Numbered from the stretch's first letter, positions 18,380-29,184 are shown. The stretch is DNA of 64,000 bases from Nemania diffusa (GCA_038501195.1 JBBPUQ010000013.1:143235-207234), one strand, 5' to 3'. Made by a program: numbers and translations. Notes: a model not told the origin generated them from the sequence alone.

Positions 18380-19141
18380 ATGTACAAGGCGATACCATTT
18401 AAATCTTATTTTAAAGTAAGTGAACTTAAAACTATTATCTTTAAAGATAATAAAAATAAAAGCGGAATTTATAGATGAATTAATAAAATTAATAATAAGA
18501 GTTATGTGGGGTCTTCTGTAAAATTCAACAGAAGATTCTCTAATTATTTTTGTATAAATGAAAAAAATATTCGAGGCTGCAGTTATATAAAGAACGCTAT
18601 ACTTAAATATAAATTATCTAATTTTAGTTTAGATATATTAGAATATTGTGAACCTAACCTTTTAATAAAAAGAGAACAGTATTATATTGATAGCTTGAAG
18701 CCTGAATACAATATATGTAAAATAGCAAACTCATCTTTAGGATACAAGCATTCTTATGAATCTAAATTAAAAATGAGTATTAATAGAACGGGTATTAAGA
18801 ATCATATGTATGGTAAACATCTTACAAATGAAACTAAACTCAAAATTAAAACGAGTGTTATTAAAACCTTAAAAGCTAAAGGATTTTTTTATAATTATAA
18901 ATTAGGAATTTATAATTATAAAAATAAGTTAATAAAGATATTAGACAGTGCTAAGCAAATGTCTAAAGCTTATGATATACCAGAAAGTACTTTAATTAGG
19001 TACATAAAAACAGGAAAATTATATAAAGATAAATATAATTTTCTAAAATATCCGTGAGCTTGAGCCTTAAGCGGTAAAATAAATTCAAAATTTTACCGTC
19101 AAGGACTTGTATTATTAAAATATAGTATATTAATTAAATAA
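18380..19141 (+). CDS. GIY-YIG homing endonuclease with NUMOD motifs, intact
   Basis: Open over 253 codons with TGA as Trp. The GIY-YIG domain has SGIYRWINKINNKSYVGSS (start of the nuclease fold), RFSNYF, ILKYKLSNFSLDILEYCEP and the catalytic-type phrase LIKREQYYIDSLKPEYNI. Next come NUMOD3-type GKHLTNETKLKI and a C-terminal NUMOD1-like helix-turn-helix (SAKQMSKAYDIPESTLIRYI). It is free-standing, not in an intron, and sits with trnV inside ORF D. Relatives are at 36518, 38235, 38772 and, in an rnl intron, 46190. The start is the ATG after AAATAAATAAATAAAAATAA. Confidence 0.85.
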
Positions 19142-19149
19142 AAAAAAAA

Positions 19150-19300
19150 AAGATCAAAAATCCCATGTAATGAGTACATTAGAATTAAGATTTTTTTTTT
19201 TCTATTTACTAGCTCTTAAGGGGGATAATTACAAATCTATTATGAAGTTAAATAGTTTTGATGTTTTACCTAAAAGTAGATATTTATCTACCTGTTAATA
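19150..19300 (+). pseudogene. Cassette ORF D, copy 1, 3' remnant
   Basis: ATGTAATGAGTACATTAGAA, TTTACTAGCTCTTAAGGGGG and ATTATGAAGTTAAATAGTTT match the end of the other ORF D (MSTLELRFFFYLLALKGDNY). It is displaced from the rest by the trnV and GIY-YIG insertion and is no longer in frame. Confidence 0.75.
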
Positions 19301-19374
19301 CGCAGTGAGTTTCTAGTAAATAAAATAAAATAAATAGTTTATTTTATTTTTAATAAATATATTAAATATTTATT

Positions 19375-19440
19375 AACAACCACAAGGCTATATTACTAGG
19401 TGTCCTTAGTAGTAAATCGGTTCAAATCCGAAAGGTTGTT
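19375..19440 (+). tRNA. tRNA-like element (AACAACC type), copy 2
   Basis: Acceptor-like AACAACC/GGTTGTT pairs perfectly. T arm ATCGG-TTCAAAT-CCGAA is standard. The central hairpin TACTA-GGTGTCCT-TAGTA has an eight-base loop and there is no D arm. It could be a D-armless tRNA (a TGT triplet lies in the loop) or a relic. Confidence 0.4.
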
Positions 19441-19480
19441 TAGGTTAAAACGAACCATTTAATATATACATTAATTAAAA

Positions 19481-20316
19481 ATGAATAAAAATGATATGGA
19501 ATTAAAATATTTAGAATTAGGTTCTTACTTGGCTGGTTTAATTGAAGGGGATGATAACATATGAACGCAAAAACACCTAAAAGGTAACGACGGTCGTATG
19601 AATAACCCTAAAATAATGTTTACTTTTCATATGAAATAAATAAATCTATATACGCACATTAAAGGTATTTTAGGTGGAGGGGGTTTTTATAAAATAAAAA
19701 CCACCAATGCTTTCAGATATACTATTTCTGATTTGTCCACTCTATTGAAATTAATTAATTTAGTGAACGGTAAGTTTCGTACTCCCAAAATAATATACTT
19801 ATATAAAGCTATTGACTATCTTAATTTAAAATACAATTTAAATATAAATAAATTACCTTTAGATAAAAGCAATATCAATTCTAATGCTTTACTAGCAGGA
19901 ATGACTGATAGTGAAGGGTGTTTTCACATAAGTGTAAGTAATACTAGTAAATTAAGAGTAATATGTAGTTATACACTTTCATAAAGAAAAATAGATAAGG
20001 CTTTGGATTTATCTTGTGTACCCTTTATGACTGAAATAGCTAATTATTTTGAATGTAACCTTCAATCTAAAAGAGGGAATTTAATAGCTTTAGTTGCACA
20101 AGCAAACAGTAAACATTATTTAGTGAAGTCTTATTTTGATAAGTTTCCTGTAATGAGTAGTAAATACCTTGAATACTTATGGTTTTTAAAAGGACTAAAT
20201 TATTTAAGTAAAAGATTAACTGAAAAAGAAATTCTATAAGTTAAAGCTATAATAAATTATATGAATACGCGTAGAACCTTTTTTAATTGAGATCACTTAA
20301 AAAGTTTTTACCTATA
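19481..20316 (+). pseudogene. LAGLIDADG endonuclease, free-standing, degenerate
   Basis: Related to the two cox3 intron-2 proteins: SYLAGLIEGDDN (first motif, degraded), LINLVNGKFRTPKI, ALLAGMTDSEGCFHISVSN (second motif), FDKFPVMSSKYLEYLWFLKG and the end MNTRRTFFNWDHLKSFYL. TAA codons fall at about 19637, 19982 and 20237. No intron core surrounds it; it lies between tRNA-like sequences downstream of cassette I. Confidence 0.82.
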
Positions 20317-20361
20317 AAAAAATATATTATTCATATTTATTTTTTTTTTCATAAAATAATA

Positions 20362-20436
20362 AAGAAATTAGCTCAATGGTAGAGCGGCGGCTGTTTAACA
20401 CACAGATTGTTGGGAGTTCGATTCTCTTATTTCTTA
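20362..20436 (+). tRNA. Val-type tRNA-like gene with anticodon AAC
   Basis: Acceptor AAGAAAT/ATTTCTT, D stem GCTC/GAGC, anticodon arm GCTGT-TTAACAC-ACAGA (AAC), T arm GGGAG-TTCGATT-CTCTT. There are extra bases between the D and anticodon arms. An AAC tRNA is unexpected in a fungal mitochondrion, where TAC normally reads all Val codons. A near-copy with a damaged acceptor is at 34150. Confidence 0.5.
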
Positions 20437-20468
20437 CATATAAGTTACTTTACTAATTTTATATTTCA

Positions 20469-20541
20469 TAGAGATTGCTCAATGGTAGAAGCAACCTGTT
20501 TTACACACGGAAGGTTAGGTGTTCAAGTCACCTATCTCTTA
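20469..20541 (+). tRNA. trnV(tac): tRNA-Val (TAC), slightly irregular
   Basis: The anticodon loop TTTACAC gives TAC, and the T arm AGGTG-TTCAAGT-CACCT is perfect. The acceptor pairs AGAGAT/ATCTCT. One base is missing before the D stem and one extra A lies in the D arm (GTAGAAGC). This is the position expected for trnV between nad6 and cox3, but the copy at 18210 folds better. Confidence 0.55.
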
Positions 20542-20604
20542 ATAAGAGTCATTTTATTTTTAAATTACATACTATGTATAATAAAAAATAACCCCTAATA
20601 AAAA

Positions 20605-20806
20605 ATGACTCAGATAGTGAGGAGTAGTTTTCAAAGTCATCCTTTTCATCTTGTATCCCCTTCACCTTGACCTATGTACACAAGTATAAGTTTGTTCAGC
20701 TTAGCCACAAGTGGGGCGTTATCTATGCATAGTTTTAGTGCTGGATATAATATATTTTATTTAGCTTTAGCTTTAGTAGTATTTTCTATGTCATTTTGAT
20801 TTCGTG
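20605..20806 (+). CDS. cox3: Cytochrome c oxidase subunit 3, exon 1
   Basis: Cox3 is a core membrane subunit of complex IV. Six exons (20605-20806, 23446-23462, 26001-26114, 27428-27734, 30975-31087, 31448-31504) join into 269 residues with TGA as Trp, the usual Cox3 length. Exon 1 starts MTQIVRSSFQSHPFHLVSPS PWP and ends ALVVFSMSFWFR plus the first base of the Asp codon. ATG 20605 is the first in frame and gives the conserved N-terminus. Confidence 0.94.
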
Positions 20807-23445
20807 GGGCGACCGTTCGGTTGTGAATTGCTCTGCTTCAACAATGAAGACGCGTAATAGTCATCTACGCGAATCACTCAATTACTTACTTTGGTAAACG
20901 AACTTTATCAGAGGACAATAGCCTGTATTGAAAGGGAGGGACTGGAAGCGAGCGAGCCTTGGACCCCTCTCAAGTGATGGTGGTTCTGTCAAGTATAATG
21001 GGTTATTCGTGAATCAGAGATCAGTATGGGCCATCAAAACCAGTGGGATATGCTCAAATATTACTACCACGCAAGCATGTGTCGACCAGTCACGAAGGTG
21101 CAACACTAGAAACTAAGCTTGCTGCACGGACTGTCAGTCCGGAAAGATCGGAAAGAGTACTCAACAGAACAAGATTATCGCAAGCAGATAATCAGCCGCA
21201 ATTCGTGATACCGGTGAACCATAGGGAGCACAACCATAGTTACTATGGCGGTGCGGCGACCCAGTCGCGCTGACTATTAATACAGCGGCACCTATGGGGC
21301 GGAGGCCTCGTAGTACCATTTCATACCATGGGAAGGGGGCTAAATACTGGGGTAAATTTACCCCGGTCATATTCTACTAAGACTCTGGCTTCAGCGCCGT
21401 CTTGGAAGGATACTAAGGTTGCTAGAAGAATGGAGTCGCTATGAAACGGAAATAAGAAAGACCCCAGCTTTATCAATGAAAGACTATTCCAAATTTTGAA
21501 CAACATCGATCTGTGAAAGATTGCGTACATTAAGCTGGCCCAATCTGCCGGGTCCAACACTCCCTCGTTTGATAGAGTTACTATTGATGGGACGACCTTA
21601 CGGAAACTGGAATCGATGAGAGACAGTGTTGTCTCAGGGGAGTATAAGGTAGGTATAACCAAGAGGGTATACATCCCTAAGGCCAATGGGAAACCAAGGC
21701 CTCTGGGTATTCTCCCTTTCAATGATCGGATCGTGCAGGAGGTCGTAAGAACCGTATTGCAGGTTATATACGAGCCCATATTCTCTAAGCACTCACACGG
21801 CTTCCGACCTGGAAGAGGGTGTCACACTGCTCTTAGACACATTCGTAGCGGGAGCCCAGGGTTCACGTGGGCAATAGAAGGGGACATACAAGGTTTCTTT
21901 GATAATATAGATCACTCTGTTATTATCAAACTGCTTGATCGAAAAATCCGAGACCCTAGATTCGTCGGTCTCGTAAATACCCTACTTAAGGCGATCATTA
22001 AGGAGGAAGGAAAACTCGAGCTATATAGCACAATAGGAACTCCTAAAGGTGCTATTATTGGCCCCTTATTATCCAACATACTGTTACATGAATTTGATAA
22101 GTTTATGGAGGATTATATTAGGGAATTCAACCGTGGTAAATACAGGAGAGCCAATCCGGCATACTCCAAAGCGTATTATGAGTCGGGAGTCAAAGTGGCT
22201 AGGGGTATCGGTCAATCAGACCCTATGGACCCAGAGTACAGGCGTATGCATTATGTAAGATACGCAGACGACTTTATAATCACGATTATTGGACCCAAAA
22301 GCGACGCACTCGAAATCAAACAGAGGTGCGCACAGTTCCTACAAGCCCTTAACTTGACGCTAAACGAAGAGAAAACCCTTATCACTAATCCCAACTCTGA
22401 TGCTATACGTTTTCTGGGGTACCTGATCCAAAAAGCAGCAGCTCCTTCTAATAACGTATATAGCAGGAAATACGGGGGTAAGCTGAGAAAGGTAATTCGT
22501 AGGACGACAGGTAGTATCTATTTCAAAGTGGATGCGGAAAAAGTTAAGAAACGTCTGTTCGAAAAAGGTTTCTGTCAACGGAGTGGATACCCGATAGCCA
22601 ATTTCAAGTACATGAGCAATACACAACATGGAACTATCGTTCAAGTAGGATACATTCTTCGCGGACTAGCCAACTATTATAAACTAGCGAATAATTCACG
22701 ACAAATGATAATAAGATGAAACTACATCATCAAGTTTTCAATCGCCAAAATGTTTGCCGCCAAATACGGTACGAACAGTGTGACCAAGATATTTGCCCTA
22801 GCCGGCCGTGATCTAGGTCGCCCTATTAAATCCGAATCGGTTAAAAACAGCAAAAGAGTTATCGGTCAGACAGAGGAGAGAATATACGAATACTTACAAT
22901 CCATCGGTATTCCGAAAAGAAGGGCAATCGTAACCAAGACAGTGGGAATTCCCTACTCCAAATATAACGAGATCCCTGCGCCCGACCTAGCACCATTAGC
23001 TAAGTCGTTCAACCCTACCTTTGCCGTAACCTTCGCAGATATTCCTAGTAGGGGTGACGCGAATCCGCTCAGATCGATGGACTGACTTATGACTAGAACA
23101 GTACGGTTAACAGATGCTAGATGCGTGGTGTGTAAGACGAACGAAAACGTAGAGATGCACCACATCAAGGGTCTGAAGTACTTGAAGGGAATGACAGTGC
23201 ACTCGGAGATGATGAGAAGTCTAAACAGAACGCAAGTACCACTATGTCGTGTACATCCCAGAATGGCTCACAGACACGGTCTGATGAACTTAATTAAGAA
23301 TAGCCCAACAGATACAGAAAGTTGGACAGATTAGAACTCCGATAACATAGCTAGTATACGCGGAATTGGAGAGCCGTGATGATGGGTGACCATCTCGTCC
23401 GGTTCGGGGAGGACTTTAGTAAGCATGCTGAACTTTTTACTCCAC
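20807..23445 (+). mobile_element. cox3 intron 1: group II intron with reverse transcriptase
   Basis: The 5' end reads GGGCGACC, close to the group II GUGYG consensus. Domain V is at about 23372-23405 (GAGCCGTGATGATGGG...CCGGTTC) and the 3' end is ...CTCCAC, giving the AY end. The intron splits the Asp codon of WFRDIITEG. It is visibly GC-richer than its surroundings and its codon use differs from nad6 and cox3, which suggests recent arrival. It encodes an intact reverse transcriptase, so it may be active. Confidence 0.88.
21328..23334 (+). CDS. Group II intron reverse transcriptase-maturase with HNH endonuclease domain
   Basis: Catalyses target-primed reverse transcription of the intron and assists its splicing. 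RT blocks in order: YKVGITKRVYIPKANGKPRP and HGFRPGRGCHTAL, DIQGFFDNIDH, GTPKGAIIGPLLSNILL, the catalytic YADDFIITI (about residues 310-320 from this start), NEEKTLI and RFLGYLI. A maturase (X) domain follows (YILRGLANYYKLANNSRQMI). The C-terminus has CVVCKTNENVEMHHIKGLKY and LCRVHPRMAHRHGL, an HNH-type zinc-binding nuclease. Two in-frame TGA codons (22717, 23084) are Trp. About 668 residues from ATG 21328; a later start is possible. No lesion seen. Confidence 0.9.
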
Positions 23446-23462
23446 ATATTATAACTGAGGGT
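23446..23462 (+). CDS. cox3: Cytochrome c oxidase subunit 3, exon 2 (17 nt)
   Basis: AT-ATT-ATA-ACT-GAG-GGT completes Asp and encodes IITEG, the conserved DIITEGT of Cox3. It lies between a group II intron ending AC and a group I intron, and ends in T as a group I 5' exon should. Confidence 0.88.
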
Positions 23463-24470
23463 ACCGGCACATTACGGTTAATACAAGCTATTTTTAATTT
23501 TTTTTCTCTAAATACAGCTAAAGCTCTTCCTATTGAAGAAGTAAAACAAGCTTTAAGTACTTATAATTCAAATTTTAACTTAAACCGTACAGGGGAATCT
23601 GAAGCTTTCCTTTATAAAAAGGATAAAAATAGTTTAGGTTATTACTTAGCAGGTCTTTTAGAGGGTGATGGATCTATATCTATTCCTGGTTTAGGAGCTA
23701 CAACAATGAATAGAATACTTAATCCTAGAATAGTGTTTACTACACATGTTAATAATGTAGGTATGTATGTTTTTCTTCAGTCAGAATTAGGGGGTGTAGG
23801 TCGTTTTCAAACTTCAGGAACTAATACACTTCGTTATATTATAGGAGATAAAGAAGGAATTCTCCTTTGTATTAGCTTAATGCATGGTAAACTAAGAACA
23901 CCTAAAAATAAAAGATTTAATGATTTGATTAAAGGATTAAATCTTAAATATTCCTTAAATATAGCAGAAAGTTTATTAGATACTTCTGATTTTGGAGATA
24001 ATAGTTGACTTACAGGTTTTACAGAAGCAGATGGGCATTTTGGTATTAAATATGTGGAAAGTAAACCTAAATCAGATACTCGTAAAAGATCTGTAAGTGA
24101 AAGTGTAAGTTTAAAATTTAGATTAGATCAACGTGCATATGATAAGCCTACATCTTCAGATATGTTACCTTTTATGGAAAATTTAGCCTCGTTTTTAAGA
24201 TGTAATGTTAAAAGTTATAATAGTAATAAATCACATTCAGAGGTATTATCTTTGTCTGTAACATCTATAGAAAATACCAAGTTACTTATAAATTATTTGA
24301 AAAAATATCCTTTATTAGGTGAAAAATGATATAATTATAATAAATGAAGTACTGTTTACTATATGATAATATCCAAAGAGCATCTTACTAAAAAAGGGAG
24401 ATTAGAGATTAGATCTTTAATAGGTTTATACGCGGAGGCTCAGGCTGAGCCTCAGGCTACACAAATTTAG
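23463..24470 (+). CDS. LAGLIDADG endonuclease (a) of cox3 intron 2, intact, in frame with exon 2
   Basis: Open from exon 2 to TAG 24468-24470. Motif 1 is YYLAGLLEGDGSISI (about 23641-23685) and motif 2 is SWLTGFTEADGHFGI (about 24004-24045). HGKLRTPKNKRFNDLIKGLN is the phrase typical of this subfamily. The end EAQAEPQATQI comes from a GC-rich repeat (about 24427-24460), a probable small insertion that replaced the normal C-terminus. Likely made as a fusion with the first Cox3 exons and released by proteolysis. Confidence 0.85.
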
Positions 24471-24761
24471 TTGCTTTATTTTTTTTTAGTTAACCGATAT
24501 TAGGCGGCGGCTACGCTACACAAGTTAGTAAAATTTAGAAAAAAAAAATTAAAGATATGTATTATAAAGTGCTCTCTTAAAATTTTACTATTTGCTGGAA
24601 AATCTTATAATATAAGACAATCAGCAGGAAACCAAAGGACGTATAATTATCCCTCTAGGATCTTCAGAGACTACACGTAAAAATTTTATGCGTTATTTTT
24701 TTTTTAACCCATTAAATAAGATATAGTCCGATTAATATAGTGATATATTATTAACATATTG

Positions 24762-25805
24762 ACTTTTTTAGGTAACCACACAAAAAATAAACCACGTTTT
24801 ATGCTAACTTATTTTAATCTTAGATTATCTTTACAAAACGACCGGCTTTCTAATAAATTACTATTCACAAGAGTGACAGGAAATTATTCACCTAAAGACA
24901 TTTTTAGGGTGAATTTGGTTACACCTTCAACTAGAAAACTTCATACTAGTGTTTCTAATCAATTAGGATTCTACCTAGCTGGTTTAATAGAAGGTGACGG
25001 GTCAATAATTTTGAGAAAAGGGGAAAGGGAAAAGATTTCTCCGAAAATAGTTTTTACTTTTTCTGAAAGAGAAGTACCTATGTATGAAAGATTGCAACAA
25101 ATTCTTAATACAGGGTCTATCAATATAGATAAAAAGGAAAATGGAGTTGTAGGTAGATATAGTATAACTAATGCCGATGCAATTATAAGTTTGATTAATC
25201 TTGTTAATGGAAAATTTCGTACTCCAAAGATTCAAGCTCTGTATAAAGCAATAGACAATCTTAATAAGTGGCGTAATGCTAATATTATTAAATTATCGTT
25301 AGATTCAAGTAGTTTAGATTCTAATGCATGATTAGCAGGATTCATCGATACAGATGGCCATTTCTCTATAAAATTAACAGGTAGTTACGGATCGGATGAA
25401 CATCAAACTCGGGGAAGAGTACAATGTGTATTTTCTGTTAACCAAAGTGAGCTTAATAGAGTAACGAAGGAATCTAATGTACCTTTTATGACAAAGGTAG
25501 CCGAATTTTTCCAGGTTAATTTATTACACAAAGTAGAGAAAGCTTCGGTATCAAGAGGGTCAGCTAATACAATTAGTTTTTTTGCTCAATCTGATCGTAA
25601 ACATTATATTATAACTACCTATTTAAGTATATTCCCTTTAATGTCTAGTAAACATCTCAACTATTTAGCTTTTTTTAAAGGTTTATCTTATTTAGGTAAA
25701 CGTTTAACTAAGGATGAGATACTTGAAATAAGAGCTATAAAAAGTTCTATGAACAAAAATCGTACATATTACAATTGAGATCATTTAACCGATTTTTATA
25801 GTTAG
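24762..25805 (+). CDS. LAGLIDADG endonuclease (b) of cox3 intron 2, intact, preceded by a duplicated exon edge
   Basis: Begins TFLGNHTKNKPRFMLTYFNL, where TFLGNHT is the Cox3 sequence of the following exon. Motif 1 is FYLAGLIEGDGSIIL (about 24970-25014) and motif 2 is WLAGFIDTDGHFSI (about 25328-25370). LINLVNGKFRTPKI and SSMNKNRTYYNWDHL are shared with the dead gene at 19481. Stop TAG 25803-25805. If the first intron splices at 24761, exons 1-2 join this frame and would give a Cox3-endonuclease fusion. How it is expressed is an inference. Confidence 0.82.
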
Positions 25806-26000
25806 TAATATTTAACTGTCAGTGTTTAAATTTTTAGGTTGGTACTCTTTAGCTTTTATCTGTCTAATCTGTTTTTCCTTTTTGTGCGAAGCGCTAAGCG
25901 GCGGAAAGGGGTATACGGAAAGCCGGGTCTTTAGTATTCAATACAAGACAATATAAAAAAGACAGACGATAGATAGGCTAATGTTAACCGTCATTTATTG

Positions 26001-26114
26001 ACTTTTTTAGGAAATCACACTTTGGCTGTGCAAAAAGGGTTAAATCTAGGTGTTCTTTTATTTATAGTATCTGAAGCTTTATTTTTTATGGCGATTTTCT
26101 GAGCGTTTTTTCAT
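26001..26114 (+). CDS. cox3: Cytochrome c oxidase subunit 3, exon 3
   Basis: [38 protein letters not shown]: the second conserved block of Cox3. 38 complete codons. It starts after an intron-final G and ends in T. Confidence 0.93.
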
Positions 26115-27427
26115 AGAGCATTGTGAATAGAAACCAAACTTCGGGGAAGTCCTAAAGCTCTAATAACTAAGCTTTTTAAGGAAACTTTTAAAGTGGCTTT
26201 ATTAAGGATTAAAGGTATAGTAACATCATTAGAGATTATTGGTATAAACCAATGAATGGGTGATCGCGGATCTAAGTCAGATAGTCTCATATCTGTAAAA
26301 GAGCAACGAGTAGACGGTTTCTCTATATCATCTAGATATGGTAAGGTGTACTCTAAGTGCCAAGGAAACTTGGTATTTATGTATAATAATTATGTATTTA
26401 ATCAAAGTTTTAACTATTTTTATTCTTCTAAAGTCCGGTATTCTAGCTATGCTACGTCTTCTAAGTTAAATCCTTACTATGTTAGCGGGTTTACTGATGG
26501 AGAGGGTTGTTTTTTTGTGAGTGTAAGTCCAGATTCTAAATATAATACTAATTTTAGAGTAAAAGCCACCTTTAAGGTGGGTGTGCATATAAAAGATATT
26601 GCTTTATTAGAAGAAATAAAGTTATTTTTTAATGTAGGTAATATTACAAAATTAGGAGAAGAATCTGTACAATATAGAGTATCAGCTATTAATGATTTAA
26701 ATGTTATTATTAACCATTTTAATAAATTCTCTTTATTAACTTATAAACAATTAGATTTTCTACTATTTAAGGAAGTAGTAGAGCTAATTAAAGATAAAAA
26801 ACATTTAAGTCTAGAAGGTTTAAATCGGATTATCTCTATTAAAGCGTCATTAAATAGTGAAGAATTATCGGATAAATTAAGCTTAAGTTTCCCCAATATA
26901 GTTCCTGCTTTAAAACCAAAAGCTTACGATAAAAAAATAAAAAGTTTACATTGATTAGCTGGTTTTACTGACGCAGAGGGGTGTTTTTTTATAGCATTAA
27001 AAAAATCATTGTTGTCCAAATTAGGGGAAACAGTTTGATTAAGGTTTATTTTAACTCAACATTTAAGAGATAAAGATTTATTAGAAAGTATAATTTGTAC
27101 TCTAGGTTGTGGTAGATACATAACTAAGCCTGGTTATGGGGAAATTATAGTCGAAAAGTTTTCAGATGTTTATGGGAAAATTCTTCCTATTTTTGAAGAA
27201 TTTAAATTACAAGGTATAAAGTCCAAGGAATTTGAGGATTTCAAAAAAGCGGCCTTAATAATTAAAGATAAAACACATCTAACTAGAGAAGGGTTGGATT
27301 GAAGTAAAAAAAATAAAAGGAAGAATGAATAAAAATAGAAAATATTAAAGGTTACATAACGTAATAGTGCATAAATTTAAAACCAAAAACAAATTTTTTT
27401 TTTGCTTATATAGTAATAAATTCAATG
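26115..27427 (+). mobile_element. cox3 intron 3, group I
   Basis: The core is at the 5' end (about 26133-26370), same family as the rns introns: CCAAACTTCGGGGAAGTCC, GATCGCGGATCTAAGTCA, AAGAGCAACGAGTAGACGG, AAGGTGTACTCT. It ends in G at 27427. The downstream exon begins AGT GCT TTG ACA, giving HSALTP across the junction. Confidence 0.87.
26385..27348 (+). pseudogene. LAGLIDADG endonuclease of cox3 intron 3, C-terminal frameshift
   Basis: Two good motifs, YVSGFTDGEGCFFV (about 26479-26520) and WLAGFTDAEGCFF (about 26953-26991), and an open frame up to HLTREGLD. Just there one extra base (about 27300) shifts the frame, so the last 15 residues (VKKIKGRMNKNRKY) are in another frame. The bulk of the protein is whole, so activity cannot be excluded. 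Confidence 0.83.
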
Positions 27428-27734
27428 AGTGCTTTGACACCTACAATTGAATTGGCCGGAGCTTGACCACCTTTGGGTATCACGCCGGTTAATCCCTTTG
27501 AACTTCCTTTATTAAATACGGTAATCTTACTTTCAAGTGGAGCTACTATTACTTATGCCCATCATTCTCTTATATCAGGGGAAAGACAAGGTGCTTTATA
27601 TGGTACTATTGCGACAGTTCTATTAGCAATTATATTTACTTGCTTTCAAGGAGTAGAGTATAGTATATCCTCATTTACTATTAGTGACGGTATTTTTGGT
27701 ACATGTTTTTATTTTAGTACCGGCTTCCACGGCT
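27428..27734 (+). CDS. cox3: Cytochrome c oxidase subunit 3, exon 4
   Basis: SALTPTIELAGAWPPLGITP, then VILLSSGATITYAHHSLISG and FQGVEYSISSFTISDGIFGT to YFSTGFHG: the central transmembrane part of Cox3. It ends one base into the Leu codon of GFHGLHV. Confidence 0.94.
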
Positions 27735-28738
27735 TGGCTATATTATTAAAAAGAAATATCACTATTCATTCAAGAAATCTTAAACCTAATAAAAATTTTA
27801 TTAATAAAAGGTTTTATTCTACCGCTAAAGCGGAGGAAAATTTAGAATTATGTCCAAATTGAGTTACAGGATTTTGTGATGCTGAAAGTAGTTTTAGTTT
27901 AAAGACTTCAAAAAAAAGTACTATTCGGGCTAAATTAGGATTGAGAGTAATACCTGATTTTAAAATAGAATTACACAGTAGAGATGTGATATTATTAAGA
28001 AAAATAAGAAATTTTTTTGGTGTAGGTATAGTAAGCGAACGTTTAGATAGAAACGCAGTAACTTATAGTGTCCAATCTGTTAAGGATCTTTTTAATATTA
28101 TCATACCTCATTTCGATAAATATCCATTAGTGACTCAAAAAAGAGCAGATTATATTTTATTTAAAGAAGCTGTTAATTTAATATATTCTAAATTGCATTT
28201 AGATATCGAGGGAGTTTATAAAATTATGGCTTTAAAAGCGTCAATGAATTCAGGATTATCTGATTATCTAAAGACTCAATTTCCTACTGTATTACCCGTA
28301 GGACGTCCTATGGTGGAATATAATAATTTTCATCCTAATTGATTAGCTGGTTTTACGGATGGAGAAGGCTGTTTTTATGTAAAAATTCTACAATCTAAAA
28401 CTATATCAGGTTATCAAATTATTTTATCATTTTCTATTTCTCAACATATAATAGATGAGAAATTATTAACTAAAATAATGGATTATTTTGGGGGAGGAAT
28501 AATTGAAAAAGTCCGTACGAGACTTACTACTGCTACATTTGTTATATATAAATTTGATTATCTCCAAAATAAAATAATACCCTTTTTTGAAAAATATCCT
28601 TTACAAGGAATAAAAAAATTAGATTATCTGGATTTTTGTAAAATTGCTAATCTTATGTTAACTAAAGAACATTTAACACCTGAAGGTGTAAAAAAAATAA
28701 AATCTTTAAAATCTGGAATGAATAGTGGTAGAATTTAA
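27735..28738 (+). CDS. LAGLIDADG endonuclease 1 of cox3 intron 4, intact, in frame with exon 4
   Basis: Continuous with Cox3 (GFHG-LAILLKRNITIHSRN). Motif 1 is WVTGFCDAESSFSL (about 27860-27900) and motif 2 is WLAGFTDGEGCFYV (about 28340-28380). It ends SLKSGMNSGRI with TAA 28736-28738. No lesions. Confidence 0.87.
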
Positions 28739-29184
28739 ATACAAATATGTAGGCCCTGTTAATTTTAAATAAATATTTATAATAAATATTCAAAAAATTT
28801 AACAGCAAATAAATTTAATTGCATAGATATTTTTTTCTATTTTCCTTTTTTTATGACAAAAAGAAAAAAAAATACTCCGCTACTATAGCAAGGAGGGACT
28901 AAAAAAAAAAAGATGATATGCAGCCAAATAATTCTAAATTATTACATAAAATAATTTTAATTAAAGGTTCAACGACTAACATTATAGTATAAAACTATAA
29001 TATAAATTTTACTAGACAATATATTGCATATGTCTAGATGATATAGTCTAATCAGTTATGAAAATAACTGAATAAAGAAATACTAGTTGGACATTATTAT
29101 TATAAATAATCGTCAGCTTATTTTCTTTAAATATTGATTAATATTGTTTAGACTATTATTAAGTCAGAGCTTGCGGCATGATAA

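Larger units (their letters stand above)
23463..26000 (+). mobile_element. cox3 intron 2: group I intron with two endonuclease genes and a duplicated exon edge
   Basis: The core at about 24585-24740 reads AAATTTTACTATTTGCTGGA, ATCAGCAGGAAACC, ATCTTCAGAGACTACACG and AAGATATAGTCCG. After it, the intron appears to end at G 24761, followed by ACTTTTTTAGGTAACCACAC, a copy of the next exon start. That copy leads in frame into a second endonuclease, and the true exon (ACTTTTTTAGGAAATCACAC) comes only at 26001. No second core is visible between 25806 and 26000, although that stretch holds GC-richer pairings. Confidence 0.8.

Noticed and set aside
21043..21779. Several open frames on both strands inside the cox3 group II intron before and beside the RT gene
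   Set aside because: They overlap the group II ribozyme domains or the RT gene in other frames. The GC-richer composition makes long chance frames likely.
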